NCBI RefSeq assembly: GCF_001659685.2
Contig: NZ_LXYE02000038.1
Span: 124,001-188,000 of the forward strand
Reading direction: 5' to 3'
DNA length: 64,000 nt
Source of the DNA: Labilibacter marinus
Lineage (GTDB): Bacteria > Bacteroidota > Bacteroidia > Bacteroidales > Marinilabiliaceae
Positions 44,373 to 54,400 of the stretch are shown here, one piece after another (positions within the stretch are counted from its first letter, which is position 1; each line of letters starts with the position of its first letter). The notes beneath the pieces are model-generated. The model did no database searches. It saw only the letters and a program-made list of their open reading frames with translations, and was not told where the DNA came from. The translations under genes and the position numbers were made by a program.

Positions 44373-45998
44373 ATGAACCTATTTATCAAGAACTTAAAAC
44401 CCAAACCATCCTTTATAATCATATCTATATTTTTTATTAGCACTTCAATTATTGCATCTAATTCTATATACAGAGCTAAAGACAGTTATACAGATGAATT
44501 AAAAAAGAGCATTACAGATTCAGTTGAGACAAACTCAAAAAAAAATAATAGAACCGCAATACTACCTTCCAAAAAAGATACCTTAGAAAGAATAGCTGAG
44601 CTGATTATTGAAGCTAAGCAAAATCAAAATATCGGTAAGTACAGTACATCATTTAATGATTTATGGGAAGGCCTTTATTTAGCAAATTCTTCCAACAATA
44701 ATCAATCAGTCATTAAAATTCATACCATGCTATCAAAGCTCTATGTGAGTTTTAATTTGAACGATGCAGCGTTAATTCATCTTCAGCAAGGCTTGAACAT
44801 AGCGAAGAAAATTCCTGAAGACGACCCAAATTTCGCCTCCAATTTAATTGCTACTTACATGAATTTAGGCATACGCCAGCGTAGCATGGGTAATTACCAA
44901 ATGGCCTTAAATTATCTTGACACCTGCTTAATGATTGAAAACCAATTTGAAGAAAAAGAAATTTCTTTACCTTTTTTTGATGCTGAAATTGGTTACGTAC
45001 ATATGAAAACAGACAAGTTGGAAAGTGCTTATAAATTCTTGACCAGAGCTTACCAAGGGGTTTATGAAAAAAAGGTAAATTATAAACCTAACTTATACCT
45101 ATATCTGGGTGAGTACCATTTAAAAACCAATAATAGAGATAGTGCCGTTTATTATTTTAATAAATCGATTGATTACATTAAGAAAAACAAAGGTGACCTA
45201 GCTTTGCTGCCAGAAGCATATTTGTTATTATCCAACATTTATAAAGAACAAAAAAAATATCACAAGGCGCTTATATATTTAAATCATCATAAGGAAATAA
45301 AGGACAGCCTAATTGAATTTCAGTTGAATGCAAACAGTGATTTATTTGAAGTTAAAAACTCTTATTTAAAGTCTATTAAAGAAAAAGATAACTATATAAT
45401 AAGTCAGCAACAGGAGTTAGATTACCAAAAGCAAATTCAATCTCGATTAAAAATAATATCTATATTAATAATACTGTTAGGCATTGCCGCCTTTGCTGTT
45501 GTACGTATCCGATTAAAGCTAAAGAAAACCTTACTGGAAAAAAACACTTCTGAGTTAGAGGCTAAACTAAGCGAGAAAAAGATAAAAGGAGAAGTTGAAC
45601 TAAAGAGCAAAGAGTTGACTTCCTACGCACTACAGATGATAGATAAGGACACAGCTATTGATGAATTACTTGATATATTAAAAAAGGAAGCTCCTTCGAG
45701 TTATAAGCCTTTACAAATAAAATATAAAAAGGGCGCAAAAGACTTATGGGATCAGTTTAACCTGCGCTTTACAGAAGTAAATACCGTATTCTATAATAAA
45801 TTAAATACAAAACACCCAGACCTAAGCCCAACGGAGAGGAAACATTGTGCTTTGATAAAACTAAATTTTGGCACTAAAGAAATGGCCCGCATACTAAATA
45901 TTGCACCTCACAGTGTGCACATTACACGCTCTAGGATGAGAAAAAAGATGGGTCTTGATCGATCTGAAAGTCTGGAAAAATATATAGCAAACCTGTAA
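44373..45998 (+). CDS. Membrane-anchored TPR/LuxR-type HTH regulator (SusR-like layout), copy 1
   Basis: The N-terminal signal/anchor covers residues 12-30. TPR repeats fill about 65-320 (FASNLIATYMNLGIRQRSMG, YLYLGEYHLKTNNRDSAVYY, ALLPEAYLLLSNIYKEQKKY). A transmembrane helix (IISILIILLGIAAFAVV, about 363-380), a cytoplasmic coiled coil and a C-terminal HTH (LSPTERKHCALIKLNFGTKE, MARILNIAPHSVHITRSRMR) follow. The sensor is thus periplasmic and the DNA-binding part cytoplasmic, as in SusR-type regulators. It lies divergent from sulfatase B and convergent with the GH16 gene. A paralogue at 48836 controls, by position, the other end of the locus. The ligand is presumably an oligosaccharide; this is inference. 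Confidence 0.88.
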   Translation: MNLFIKNLKPKPSFIIISIFFISTSIIASNSIYRAKDSYTDELKKSITDSVETNSKKNNRTAILPSKKDTLERIAELIIEAKQNQNIGKYSTSFNDLWEGLYLANSSNNNQSVIKIHTMLSKLYVSFNLNDAALIHLQQGLNIAKKIPEDDPNFASNLIATYMNLGIRQRSMGNYQMALNYLDTCLMIENQFEEKEISLPFFDAEIGYVHMKTDKLESAYKFLTRAYQGVYEKKVNYKPNLYLYLGEYHLKTNNRDSAVYYFNKSIDYIKKNKGDLALLPEAYLLLSNIYKEQKKYHKALIYLNHHKEIKDSLIEFQLNANSDLFEVKNSYLKSIKEKDNYIISQQQELDYQKQIQSRLKIISILIILLGIAAFAVVRIRLKLKKTLLEKNTSELEAKLSEKKIKGEVELKSKELTSYALQMIDKDTAIDELLDILKKEAPSSYKPLQIKYKKGAKDLWDQFNLRFTEVNTVFYNKLNTKHPDLSPTERKHCALIKLNFGTKEMARILNIAPHSVHITRSRMRKKMGLDRSESLEKYIANL

Positions 45999-46020
45999 AA
46001 CAATTGGTGGTTATACAAAA

Positions 46021-46058
46021 AACGCAAGGAAATCATCTATGTCCTTGCGTTTTTTTTC
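46021..46058. terminator. Bidirectional terminator between regulator 1 and GH16 enzyme
   Basis: AACGCAAGGA (46021-46030) pairs with TCCTTGCGTT (46042-46051), with T-runs on both strands at the ends of the stem. Confidence 0.92.
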
Positions 46059-46077
46059 GTTTATAATTTGTATCAAA

Positions 46078-46950
46078 CTATTTCTTATCCTTAACCAACT
46101 CATAAGTATGTATCCAATCTACATACATGGTGTTTATATTATCGTTAGATAAATCTTTTTTATCAGCTATACCTCCTGTCCAAGTATCTTTACTGGTCCA
46201 CAGATCCCAAATAATATTTTGCTTACGAGTAAATACCTGCTTCGACTGGACACTTCCTGCTTCTTCTCCATTAATATAAAACTGAATATTGTGCTCATCT
46301 TTCCACCAACATCCTAAAACTTGGTAATCTTCATTCCACTTTTTTCCTTTAGCAGGGTTATCATCCGACAACTTACGATTATCAAAGTTTCCATGATGCC
46401 TTTCGGTATCTCCGTCTTTCACAACAAAATATTGCGAATACATGGTATACGGCCTATCCTTCTGGTCAATAAAAGATGGTTTTGAATTATGCTCACAAAT
46501 ATCTATTTCATCTCTATTATTACTATTGCCATTGTTTAACCAATATGTACTAAAGGCTGAAATATCAGATGTCTTCATTCTACATTCAGTGTACATCGGA
46601 AATCTTATTTGTTTTTTAGACATTACCCTAGAAGTCTCAAACCAACGACCATCCTTATCTTGCGATACCGATTTATCTAATGTGGCTTTTATCCATAAAT
46701 TACCTTCTGCTACTCCAGAATTTTCTGCTTTCATTTGAACAGGAACACCATAATTCCAAAGAGACTTACCCCATTTAGAAGAATCCCAAAAATCAAATTC
46801 ATCACTTAACTCAGGTACAACTTTCCACACCTTACCTTCTGGAGCAGATGGCTGAGCCATCAAATTATGGTTTATAAAAAGAACTAATACCATAATGCCT
46901 ATAAAGAATCTCTCTTTTCCAGAAATAAGGTTATTTCTTACATGTTTCAT
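46078..46950 (-). CDS. GH16 family glycoside hydrolase, single-domain secreted form
   Basis: A signal peptide (ending NLMAQ) leads directly into a GH16 domain of about 255 residues. The catalytic E-x-D-x-x-E is at Glu148, Asp150 and Glu153 (EIDICE), preceded by FPMYTECRMK and STYWLNNGNSNNRD. The sequence is close to the GH16 domain of the protein at 20220 (shared LWNYGVPVQMKAENSGV-like and VDWIHTYEL segments), so the two are paralogues, this one without extra modules. It probably cuts internal beta bonds of a red-algal galactan. A 13-bp inverted repeat lies upstream. It is next to sulfatase C, which precedes it on the same strand. Confidence 0.87.
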   Translation of the reverse strand: MKHVRNNLISGKERFFIGIMVLVLFINHNLMAQPSAPEGKVWKVVPELSDEFDFWDSSKWGKSLWNYGVPVQMKAENSGVAEGNLWIKATLDKSVSQDKDGRWFETSRVMSKKQIRFPMYTECRMKTSDISAFSTYWLNNGNSNNRDEIDICEHNSKPSFIDQKDRPYTMYSQYFVVKDGDTERHHGNFDNRKLSDDNPAKGKKWNEDYQVLGCWWKDEHNIQFYINGEEAGSVQSKQVFTRKQNIIWDLWTSKDTWTGGIADKKDLSNDNINTMYVDWIHTYELVKDKK

Positions 46951-46960
46951 ATTAATCAGT

Positions 46961-47037
46961 TTTGTATGGTTTTAAATTACTTAGCAATAAACCATAATAA
47001 TTTATGATTGTGGGGTTGTAAAAGAAAACCATACAAA
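46961..47037. promoter_or_regulatory. 13-bp inverted repeat upstream of the GH16 gene
   Basis: TTTGTATGGTTTT (46961-46973) and AAAACCATACAAA (47025-47037) are exact reverse complements 51 bases apart, and a related AACCATAATAA lies between. It is a candidate operator for one of the two SusR-like regulators. The left copy starts 11 bases before the start codon. Confidence 0.5.
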
Positions 47038-47139
47038 GGAGTTTTTAATTGTCTAGTTTAAATTCATGTTTACTTTCTAAAATATTAAGTTTTTAAAAAC
47101 TCATTATTTATTGATTTGGCAAAGGCTATATTTCTAATT

Positions 47140-48570
47140 TTATTTATTCAACTCATCTAACACAGGAGTTCTTTTTACATCCATTCTCTCCATGGCATTT
47201 ACTTCATACAGGCGCTTCAATTGCCATAGTGGTCGCTCCAGCTCACCTTCCCATTCCCACAATAATTTAAACATTTCTCTTACTTTTTCAGGATGCTTAT
47301 GTGCTAAGTTGTTACTCTCCGAAATATCTTTAGTAATATTATATAACTCTGCTGGTCTGTCTGGATAGCGTAACATTTTCCAATCACCTTGACGTACAAC
47401 ACCTCTGTTTTCTTTTTTCCAAAATAATAATTCATGAGGATCCGACTTATTTTCACCAGTTACATATGGAATTAAATCAACCCCATCGATATCTTTAATC
47501 TTTTTTGCATCACCTCCAGCTACATTTACAAAAGTAGGAAGCATATCTAACATACTTACAGAAGGATTATACTGAGTTCCTGGCTTTATCACATTGGGTA
47601 ATTTCATGATACAAGGAACTCGAATTCCTCCTTCCAGGTGATTGGATTTACATCCACTTAATGGATAGTTACAAGTCTTTGATCCATCTGGGCCTCCATT
47701 ATCGTTTGAAAAGATTACCAAGGTATTCTCTTCTAAACCAAGCTCTTTTAGTTTTGCCAAAATATTACCACAGGCTCTATCTAAAGCTACATTCATGGCG
47801 GCCAACGTTTTACGGCGACCAGTTAGGCCTAATCCTTCAACCTGTGCTAAATCCTCCTTAGTGGCTTGCATTGGTGTATGAACGGCATTAAACGAAACAT
47901 ACATAAAAAATGGTTTCTTTTGATTTCTTTCCATAAAATCGCAAGCTTCATCAGCAATTGCATCCGTCAGATACTTCTCAGGTTCTTCATACACACCAAT
48001 ACCTCTTTCCATCCTATCTTCAGGTTTATCTGCTGCCTGCTTTTGTGTTAAAGGGAAAAACGATCTGGCTCCACCCCTAAAACCGTAAAACTCATCAAAT
48101 CCTCGATGCAATGGATGATACCTATCTGCATTTCCAAGATGCCATTTTCCTAAGATAATAGAAGTATAACCTAATGGATCTAGATAATCGGCAATCGTTT
48201 TCTCATTTAAAGGCATTCCCATTTCATCACCCATCAATTTAGAAGAATGACTCATGTACCCAGGCACATTATTTTCTTCGATACCAAAGCGTTGCTGATA
48301 TTTTCCTGTTATTAATCCTGCACGAGAAGGACCACAAACCGCTGCTGTTGTATAGGCCTGTTTAAAAACTACGCCTTCTGAAGCTAACTTGTCTAAATGC
48401 GGTGTTTTAAATGTTTTACTTCCTTGAAAACCAAAATCGTGATATCCTGCGTCATCCGAAAATAGAAAAACAATATTTGTTTCCTGAGCATTAATATTAG
48501 ATGTTATTGTACATACTACTATCAAGCAAACCCCAAACAGCTTACTTATAACTTTAGTCTTTTTTTCCAT
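47140..48570 (-). CDS. S1-type sulfatase, copy C
   Basis: This 476-residue arylsulfatase-A-like protein has a signal peptide (ending NINAQ), the metal site NIVFLFSDDAGYHDFGFQG and the active-site Cys79-G-P-S-R (AVCGPSRAGLITGKYQQRFG). The conserved LGKWHLG and FFMYVSFNAVHTPMQA segments, and VIFSNDNGGPDGSK, complete the active site. It differs from copies A and B in motif (CGPSR) and length, so the three enzymes probably act on different sulfate positions. It lies 189 bp upstream of the GH16 gene on the same strand and divergent from regulator 2. Confidence 0.94.
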   Translation of the reverse strand: MEKKTKVISKLFGVCLIVVCTITSNINAQETNIVFLFSDDAGYHDFGFQGSKTFKTPHLDKLASEGVVFKQAYTTAAVCGPSRAGLITGKYQQRFGIEENNVPGYMSHSSKLMGDEMGMPLNEKTIADYLDPLGYTSIILGKWHLGNADRYHPLHRGFDEFYGFRGGARSFFPLTQKQAADKPEDRMERGIGVYEEPEKYLTDAIADEACDFMERNQKKPFFMYVSFNAVHTPMQATKEDLAQVEGLGLTGRRKTLAAMNVALDRACGNILAKLKELGLEENTLVIFSNDNGGPDGSKTCNYPLSGCKSNHLEGGIRVPCIMKLPNVIKPGTQYNPSVSMLDMLPTFVNVAGGDAKKIKDIDGVDLIPYVTGENKSDPHELLFWKKENRGVVRQGDWKMLRYPDRPAELYNITKDISESNNLAHKHPEKVREMFKLLWEWEGELERPLWQLKRLYEVNAMERMDVKRTPVLDELNK

Positions 48571-48768
48571 TCTAAATATATTATTAATAGGTTATAATTA
48601 CATCTGCAATCAGGTAGCATTTCACTACCGATACTTACTACATAAATCCACCTCCTAAAGTATCAACTTATAAAAACTTTCATAATAGAATTGCACGAAC
48701 ACTTCATAGACACAATGTTAAAAACAATAGACTCTCAATAGACATACAACATTAACAATCAACACATA

Positions 48769-48800
48769 TTGCTGATATTTAATATTTAGCATATCTTTGC
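48769..48800 (+). promoter_or_regulatory. Promoter of regulator 2
   Basis: TTG (48769-48771) is followed after 20 bases by TATCTTTGC (48792-48800), a full match to the Bacteroidota consensus with Y at the end. The predicted RNA start near 48806 means an in-frame TTG at 48797 cannot be the start codon. Confidence 0.75.
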
Positions 48801-48835
48801 TTGAGTACCAATATATAAACATAGCAATATTCAAC

Positions 48836-50482
48836 ATGTACAGAAGTCTATTTTCTCATGCACTTTTTTTATTCCTTTGTAAATACTTCTTACTAAATTT
48901 ACTTTTCAGTTTCATTACAGTAGATGTTACTTCTCAAAACTCATTAAGTATAACGAATGCCATTTCTAGTTTATATCAACATAAAACTACCTACCATGAT
49001 AGCTTACTGATAGAATTACCTAAGATAACTAAGCAACATCTATTAAATGGCGATACAATAAATGCCATACAATACTTAATCAAAACCTCCAGATTGAATT
49101 CTACAGGAGGCAACTACACCAAGGCTTATGATGGATATTGGGAAGCCTTAATTTATTCTGAAAGTATAAATGACTCTTCCTATGTAAGTGATATATATAG
49201 AGGCTTAGGTATTCTTTATGGTTTATACGGCAGAGTAAATGAAGCCGAAAGTTATTTTAATAAGTCAATAGAGCTGCAAAGAAGTCTGATCAATATCCAA
49301 CACCTAAAGCGTTCTGTTTTAATCGATGATTTTTATGTAATTGCTAGTTTTCATAGAGAACTGGGTAACTATAACATAGCTCAATCCTATTTAGATAGTT
49401 GCTGGAATATAAAAGCTGAATACAATACCGCTGCAAAACTTCCATTTTTAATAGCTGAACAAGGGAGGATATACTACTATAATAAAGAAACTAAAAAAGC
49501 GGAGGAGTTTTTACTTGAAGCTGAAGATATACTCATTGCTAATGAAAAACCATATTTGGTTATTCTGTATTTATATTTAGCAGACTTATATTTTGAACAA
49601 AGGGATTATACGAAAAGTGAATACTATTACTTAAAATCAATTGATATATCTGATACATATAACGCCCATAAAAACATGTTAACTCAGGTATATCAAAACA
49701 TTGCAGAATTGTATGTGCAGATGGGAAAGTTAAAGCTGGCCTACGATTACCAATCAAAATCAAGAGAACTAACAGAACAACTTTTTGATGCACGGGGCAA
49801 GAGTAATAGCACCATATTAGAAATTAAAGATGAATACCGTCGAGAGCTTGATGAAAAAGCCAAGCTATTAGAATTAAATAAGCTAAACGAGCTTGAACAG
49901 GAGAAAAAAATACTGTTTTTAAAAAATAGTGTTCTTTCTATTTCGGTAGTTTCACTATTATTATTGGCAGCAGCTTTTTATTGGTACTTACAACACAAAC
50001 GTAAAACAGATAAACTATTCTTTGCCAAAGAGCAAAAAATAAGCTCAGAGAAGAACAAAGAGATTGTAGAAATTAAAAACAAAGAACTTACTTCCTCTGC
50101 TCTGCAGTTAATTCATAAAGATGAACTACTTCTCGAGATAAAAGAGATTATAGCAGAATTAACTTCATCAATGAGTAATAAAAAACTCGATGATATATTA
50201 AATAAGATTAGAATAAACAGCAAACAAGATTGGAATGAGTTTGATATTAGATTTACCTCCATTAATCAAGAATTCTACAAGTCCCTATCCAACCAACATC
50301 CGCAACTCACTTCTAAAGATCATAAACTATGCGCTCTAATTAAGTTAAATTTCTCAAGTAAGGAGATATCACAACTTTTGGGTATTTCTATGGAAAGTGT
50401 CAATACATCTAGGTATAGACTAAGAAAAAAAATGGGATTAAGTAAATCAGTTCATCTAGTTGAATATATTAATAGGATATAA
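48836..50482 (+). CDS. Membrane-anchored TPR/LuxR-type HTH regulator (SusR-like layout), copy 2
   Basis: The ATG at 48836 is placed by the promoter just upstream. The order matches copy 1: hydrophobic N-terminus (about 1-35), TPR repeats (about 65-310: YVSDIYRGLGILYGLYGRVN, YLYLADLYFEQRDYTKSEYY), transmembrane helix (about 366-386), coiled coil, and a C-terminal HTH (LTSKDHKLCALIKLNFSSKE, ISQLLGISMESVNTSRYRLR). The HTH recognition helices of the two copies differ at many positions, so they may bind different sites. It is divergent from sulfatase C with a 265-bp gap between. The sensor is presumed periplasmic and the ligand unknown. Confidence 0.88.
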   Translation: MYRSLFSHALFLFLCKYFLLNLLFSFITVDVTSQNSLSITNAISSLYQHKTTYHDSLLIELPKITKQHLLNGDTINAIQYLIKTSRLNSTGGNYTKAYDGYWEALIYSESINDSSYVSDIYRGLGILYGLYGRVNEAESYFNKSIELQRSLINIQHLKRSVLIDDFYVIASFHRELGNYNIAQSYLDSCWNIKAEYNTAAKLPFLIAEQGRIYYYNKETKKAEEFLLEAEDILIANEKPYLVILYLYLADLYFEQRDYTKSEYYYLKSIDISDTYNAHKNMLTQVYQNIAELYVQMGKLKLAYDYQSKSRELTEQLFDARGKSNSTILEIKDEYRRELDEKAKLLELNKLNELEQEKKILFLKNSVLSISVVSLLLLAAAFYWYLQHKRKTDKLFFAKEQKISSEKNKEIVEIKNKELTSSALQLIHKDELLLEIKEIIAELTSSMSNKKLDDILNKIRINSKQDWNEFDIRFTSINQEFYKSLSNQHPQLTSKDHKLCALIKLNFSSKEISQLLGISMESVNTSRYRLRKKMGLSKSVHLVEYINRI

Positions 50483-50544
50483 GTTTTGATTCAAACAATG
50501 AATAGATTCAACTGCTCACTGCTCCATTAACCGTTATTTTTCCA

Positions 50545-50552
50545 TACTTTTG
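50545..50552 (+). promoter_or_regulatory. Possible -7 box (TACTTTTG) of the prmA operon
   Basis: The octamer fits TAnnTTTG and is 32 bases before the prmA start codon. No clear -33 TTG is seen. Confidence 0.4.
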
Positions 50553-50584
50553 GGCTAAATTCATATACGGTCAATAATTGAAAA

Positions 50585-51427
50585 ATGGAATACACTAAAG
50601 TAAGTTTCACCATATCGCCGCTTAACGACTTTATTAGAGACATATTAACTGCCGAATTAGCACAGTTTGAGTTTGACAGCTTTGAAGAAACGGACAATGG
50701 AATAAATGCATATATCCCAACCCAACATTATAATGAGGATAACATCAAAAGCATTCAGCTACTTAGCAATGAGGAATATTTTATTTCATTTAAATATGAA
50801 AATATAGCTGATCAGAACTGGAATGAAACTTGGGAAAAGCACTTCTTTAATCCCATTATTATTGGCGACCAATGCGTTATTCATAGCCCTACCCATACTG
50901 ATATTCCTAAAGCAGAATACCACATATTAATTGAACCAAAAATGGCTTTTGGTTCTGGTCACCACGAAACTACAGGTTTAATGGTAAAGCATATTTTAAA
51001 TATCGACTTTAACAATAAATCGGTATTAGATATGGGTTGCGGCACAGGTATACTTGGTATATTAGCATCACAAAGAGGTGCACAAAAGGTAATGGGTATT
51101 GATATTGAAGAATGGGCCTACAATAATGCTATAGAAAATGTAAAAATGAATCATATCACAAACATGGAAATTGCTTGTGGAGATGCGTCTTTATTCGGAG
51201 ATGAGATTTATGATGTAATTTTTGCCAATATAAATCGTAATATTTTGTTGCAAGATATTAGTAAGTACACTAAAGTTCTAAAGCCTGGAGGCACCCTACT
51301 TTTAAGTGGTTTTTACCAAAGCGACATCGAAAAAATTGATAAAGTATGCAATGTTAATAACTTGGTAAAAAAACACCTTAAGGAAGATAACAATTGGGTG
51401 GCCATTGCGTATACATTGACTAATTAA
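50585..51427 (+). CDS. prmA: Ribosomal protein L11 methyltransferase
   Basis: The 280-residue protein has the PrmA order: an N-terminal L11-recognition domain, the hinge IEPKMAFGSGHHETT, then a class I methyltransferase domain with motif I VLDMGCGTGILGILASQ, motif II GIDIE, and IFANINRNILL in the place of motif IV. PrmA methylates ribosomal protein L11 with S-adenosylmethionine in the cytoplasm. It heads a long same-strand cluster; the next gene starts 10 bp after its stop. Function there is probably housekeeping rather than linked to the downstream exported proteins. Confidence 0.95.
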   Translation: MEYTKVSFTISPLNDFIRDILTAELAQFEFDSFEETDNGINAYIPTQHYNEDNIKSIQLLSNEEYFISFKYENIADQNWNETWEKHFFNPIIIGDQCVIHSPTHTDIPKAEYHILIEPKMAFGSGHHETTGLMVKHILNIDFNNKSVLDMGCGTGILGILASQRGAQKVMGIDIEEWAYNNAIENVKMNHITNMEIACGDASLFGDEIYDVIFANINRNILLQDISKYTKVLKPGGTLLLSGFYQSDIEKIDKVCNVNNLVKKHLKEDNNWVAIAYTLTN

Positions 51428-51437
51428 AACGCAAGCA

Positions 51438-54400
51438 ATGAGAATAACTTTTACTCTATTTATTTTATACTTTATAAATATCAGTGCTTTTTCTCAAAGC
51501 CCATCTCAAGTATTTACAGACAACACAGAAGAGTTCATCCCAAAAATGGAAGAACTCTTTAAATCTATTGCAGATAAAAAACATGCTAAAAGCTACATTG
51601 AAGAATTAAGCACATTTTGGTATTCTGCTGACAATACAGAGGAAGATAAGCTATTGATTATCACAAATTGTAATCATCTGGCCAAAAAGAAAGCCCGTCC
51701 AATTCCAGACTACGAAACCTACCTTAACTGTGCAAGGACTTATTTAACTGCTGATATTGCTAAACCATCGTTTGAAGCATGGAATAACTCAGTAGTTGAT
51801 TTAGCAACTAAACCTAGGTATCAACTCCGAAAATTAAACTCCTATTTAAAAATAACCACTAATTTAATTACGGATAAAATAATATACTCTACCCCTTCCA
51901 ACAAATGGAAATCAGACAATAGTAACTGGACCTTAAAATACATCAACAAGGAATTGATAGCAACGTTTCCTTCTTTAAAACTAACTTGCTATTCTAAAAA
52001 CGATAGTATTCAAATTTTTGATTCGAAAGGAACCTTTAATTACGCCACCAACATTTGGGAGGGTGATAAAGGTAAAATCACTTGGGAAAGGTCTGGCTTT
52101 GATCCTGCTCAAGTAAACGCAACATTTGGAGCTTATAGGTTACCGCTTAAACAATCATATATCGAAATTGACTCTGTTCAGTTTTATAACACTATCTATT
52201 TTGATCATCCATTAAAAGGTAAGTTAAGGCACAAAGTAATGAATATTAAATCGCCCGAAAGTTCTACTTATCCACAATTTTTATCTGTAGAACAACGCTT
52301 TAAATTAGACAATATTCATCCTGATATAAATTACGAAGGAGGCTTTTCTCAAAATGGAGCTAAGTTCTTAGGATCTGGAACGCACGAAAACCCAGCTACT
52401 ATAACCATCTTTCGTAACGACACCGCCTTTTTAACAGCGAAATCACTTTATTTTGCTTTACGTAAAGATCAGATACTTAGTAGTGATACTGAAGTGAAAT
52501 TTAGAATGGATCAGGACTATATTTACCACCCAGGTCTTATTTTTAAATTAATGGTAGATGAAAACGAACTTCATCTAATTAGAAATGGCGAAGGATTAGC
52601 TTTAAGTCCTTATTTTAACACCTACCATAATGTTAGTATGGACATCGAGCTATTAACCTGGAAACTAAACAGTTTGTTGATGGACTTAAAAATGGTTTCT
52701 GGTGCTGCTGAAAACCATGGTGAGTTTGAATCATTAAGTTATTTCAGAGAAAGCTTTTATAACCAACTGCAAGGAATGGATGCCATCCACCCACTTCAAG
52801 GTTTAAGAAACTGCTCTAAATATTTTCACGGGAGACCATTCAGTGCTAAAGAATATGCAGGTATGATGGGCTTGCCAGAAAATCAGATACGTCAACAAGT
52901 CATACAACTGTCTTTTTATGGGTTTGTGAATTACAATGTAAACACAGATATGATTCAAATAACGGACAGGCTTAATGACTACTTGTCCTTTAGATTAGGT
53001 AAAAAGGATTATGATGTTATTAGATTCGTATCTCATACTCCTGGTGGATTAGCCAATGCACAAATTGACTTATTAAACTACGATATTGATATAAACGGTG
53101 TACAACAGATATCTATTTCTGATAATCAAAATGTAGTTTTCTTCCCTCGCAATGAGCATCTATTATTAAAGAAAAATAGAAACTTTGTTTTTGATGGCGC
53201 CATTAATGCTGGTATGCTTAATTTATATGGCGATGGTTTTAAATTTAACTACGAAAACTTTCTGATCGATATGAAAAATATCGATTCGGTTAGAATGAAG
53301 GTGCAAACCGGTGAGCTAGATTATTTTGGCCAACCTAAACTCACTTATGTAAATAATGCCATTGAAAATTTATCTGGTAGCTTAAAAATTGATCAGCCAG
53401 ATAACAAATCTGGTAAAGATTTTTATAGTGAATACCCTATCTTACATAGTTCTAAGGAGTCATTTGTGTATTACGACAAACCCGAAGTACAGGGAGGACA
53501 GTACGCCCGCGAAAAATTCTATTTTAAACTAGATACGTTTAGTATGGATAGCATTAGTAAATTAACGGCTAAAAACTTCGACTTTTCGGGAACATTCGTA
53601 TCTAATATCTTTCCAACGTTTGAAGAGAACTTAACGGTAAGAAAAGACTACTCTCTTGGTTTTAAAAGGAAAACACCAGAAACTGGATATGATATTTATG
53701 ATCACAGAGCAAAATTCACCAACGATATTGATTTAAGCAATAAAGGTCTTAGAGGTTCTGGTACATTAAACTACCTTTCTTCAACTTCTAAATCCGAAAA
53801 CTTATTATTTTTACCTGAAGAGACTAGAGGGCAGGCTCATGAGTTCACTGTTCAAAAAAGCGAAGAAGGAACAGAATATCCAGATGCACAAGGCAAATAT
53901 AATCATATCTCCTACCTACCATATAGTGATAAGTTGATTTCAAATTCTCAGGAAGAATCTTTCACGATGTATAACAGTGAGGCTCAGCTAGAAGGTCAGA
54001 TTGTAATAGGCCCATACGGGGCAACTGGAAAAGGAACTTTTTATATGGAAAAAGCCAATATAAAATCACCTGACATGACTTTTGGTGGCCATATCTTGTT
54101 AGCTGATTCATCTGACTTTAATTTGGTAAGTGCAGATATGGAAGATGCTGTATCCTTCAATACAACCAACCTGGTTTCTCAAATTGACTTTGAAGAGCGC
54201 CAAGGTAAGTTCCGCTCTAAAACTGGAGGTAGTGAGGTTAACTTTACCGATAATAGATATGTTTCGTACATTAGTGAATTCTCATGGGATATGGATAAAA
54301 ATGACATCTTTATGGGAGCTCGTGGTTCGGAAGGTAACCGATTTGTTTCAACACATAAAAGACAAGATTCTCTAGAGTTTAGAGTACCACTAGCCCGTTA

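Noticed and set aside
30955-48570. Horizontal acquisition of the galactan locus on a mobile element
   Set aside because: No integrase, transposase, att-like repeats or tRNA border was seen, and base composition looks like the surroundings by eye.
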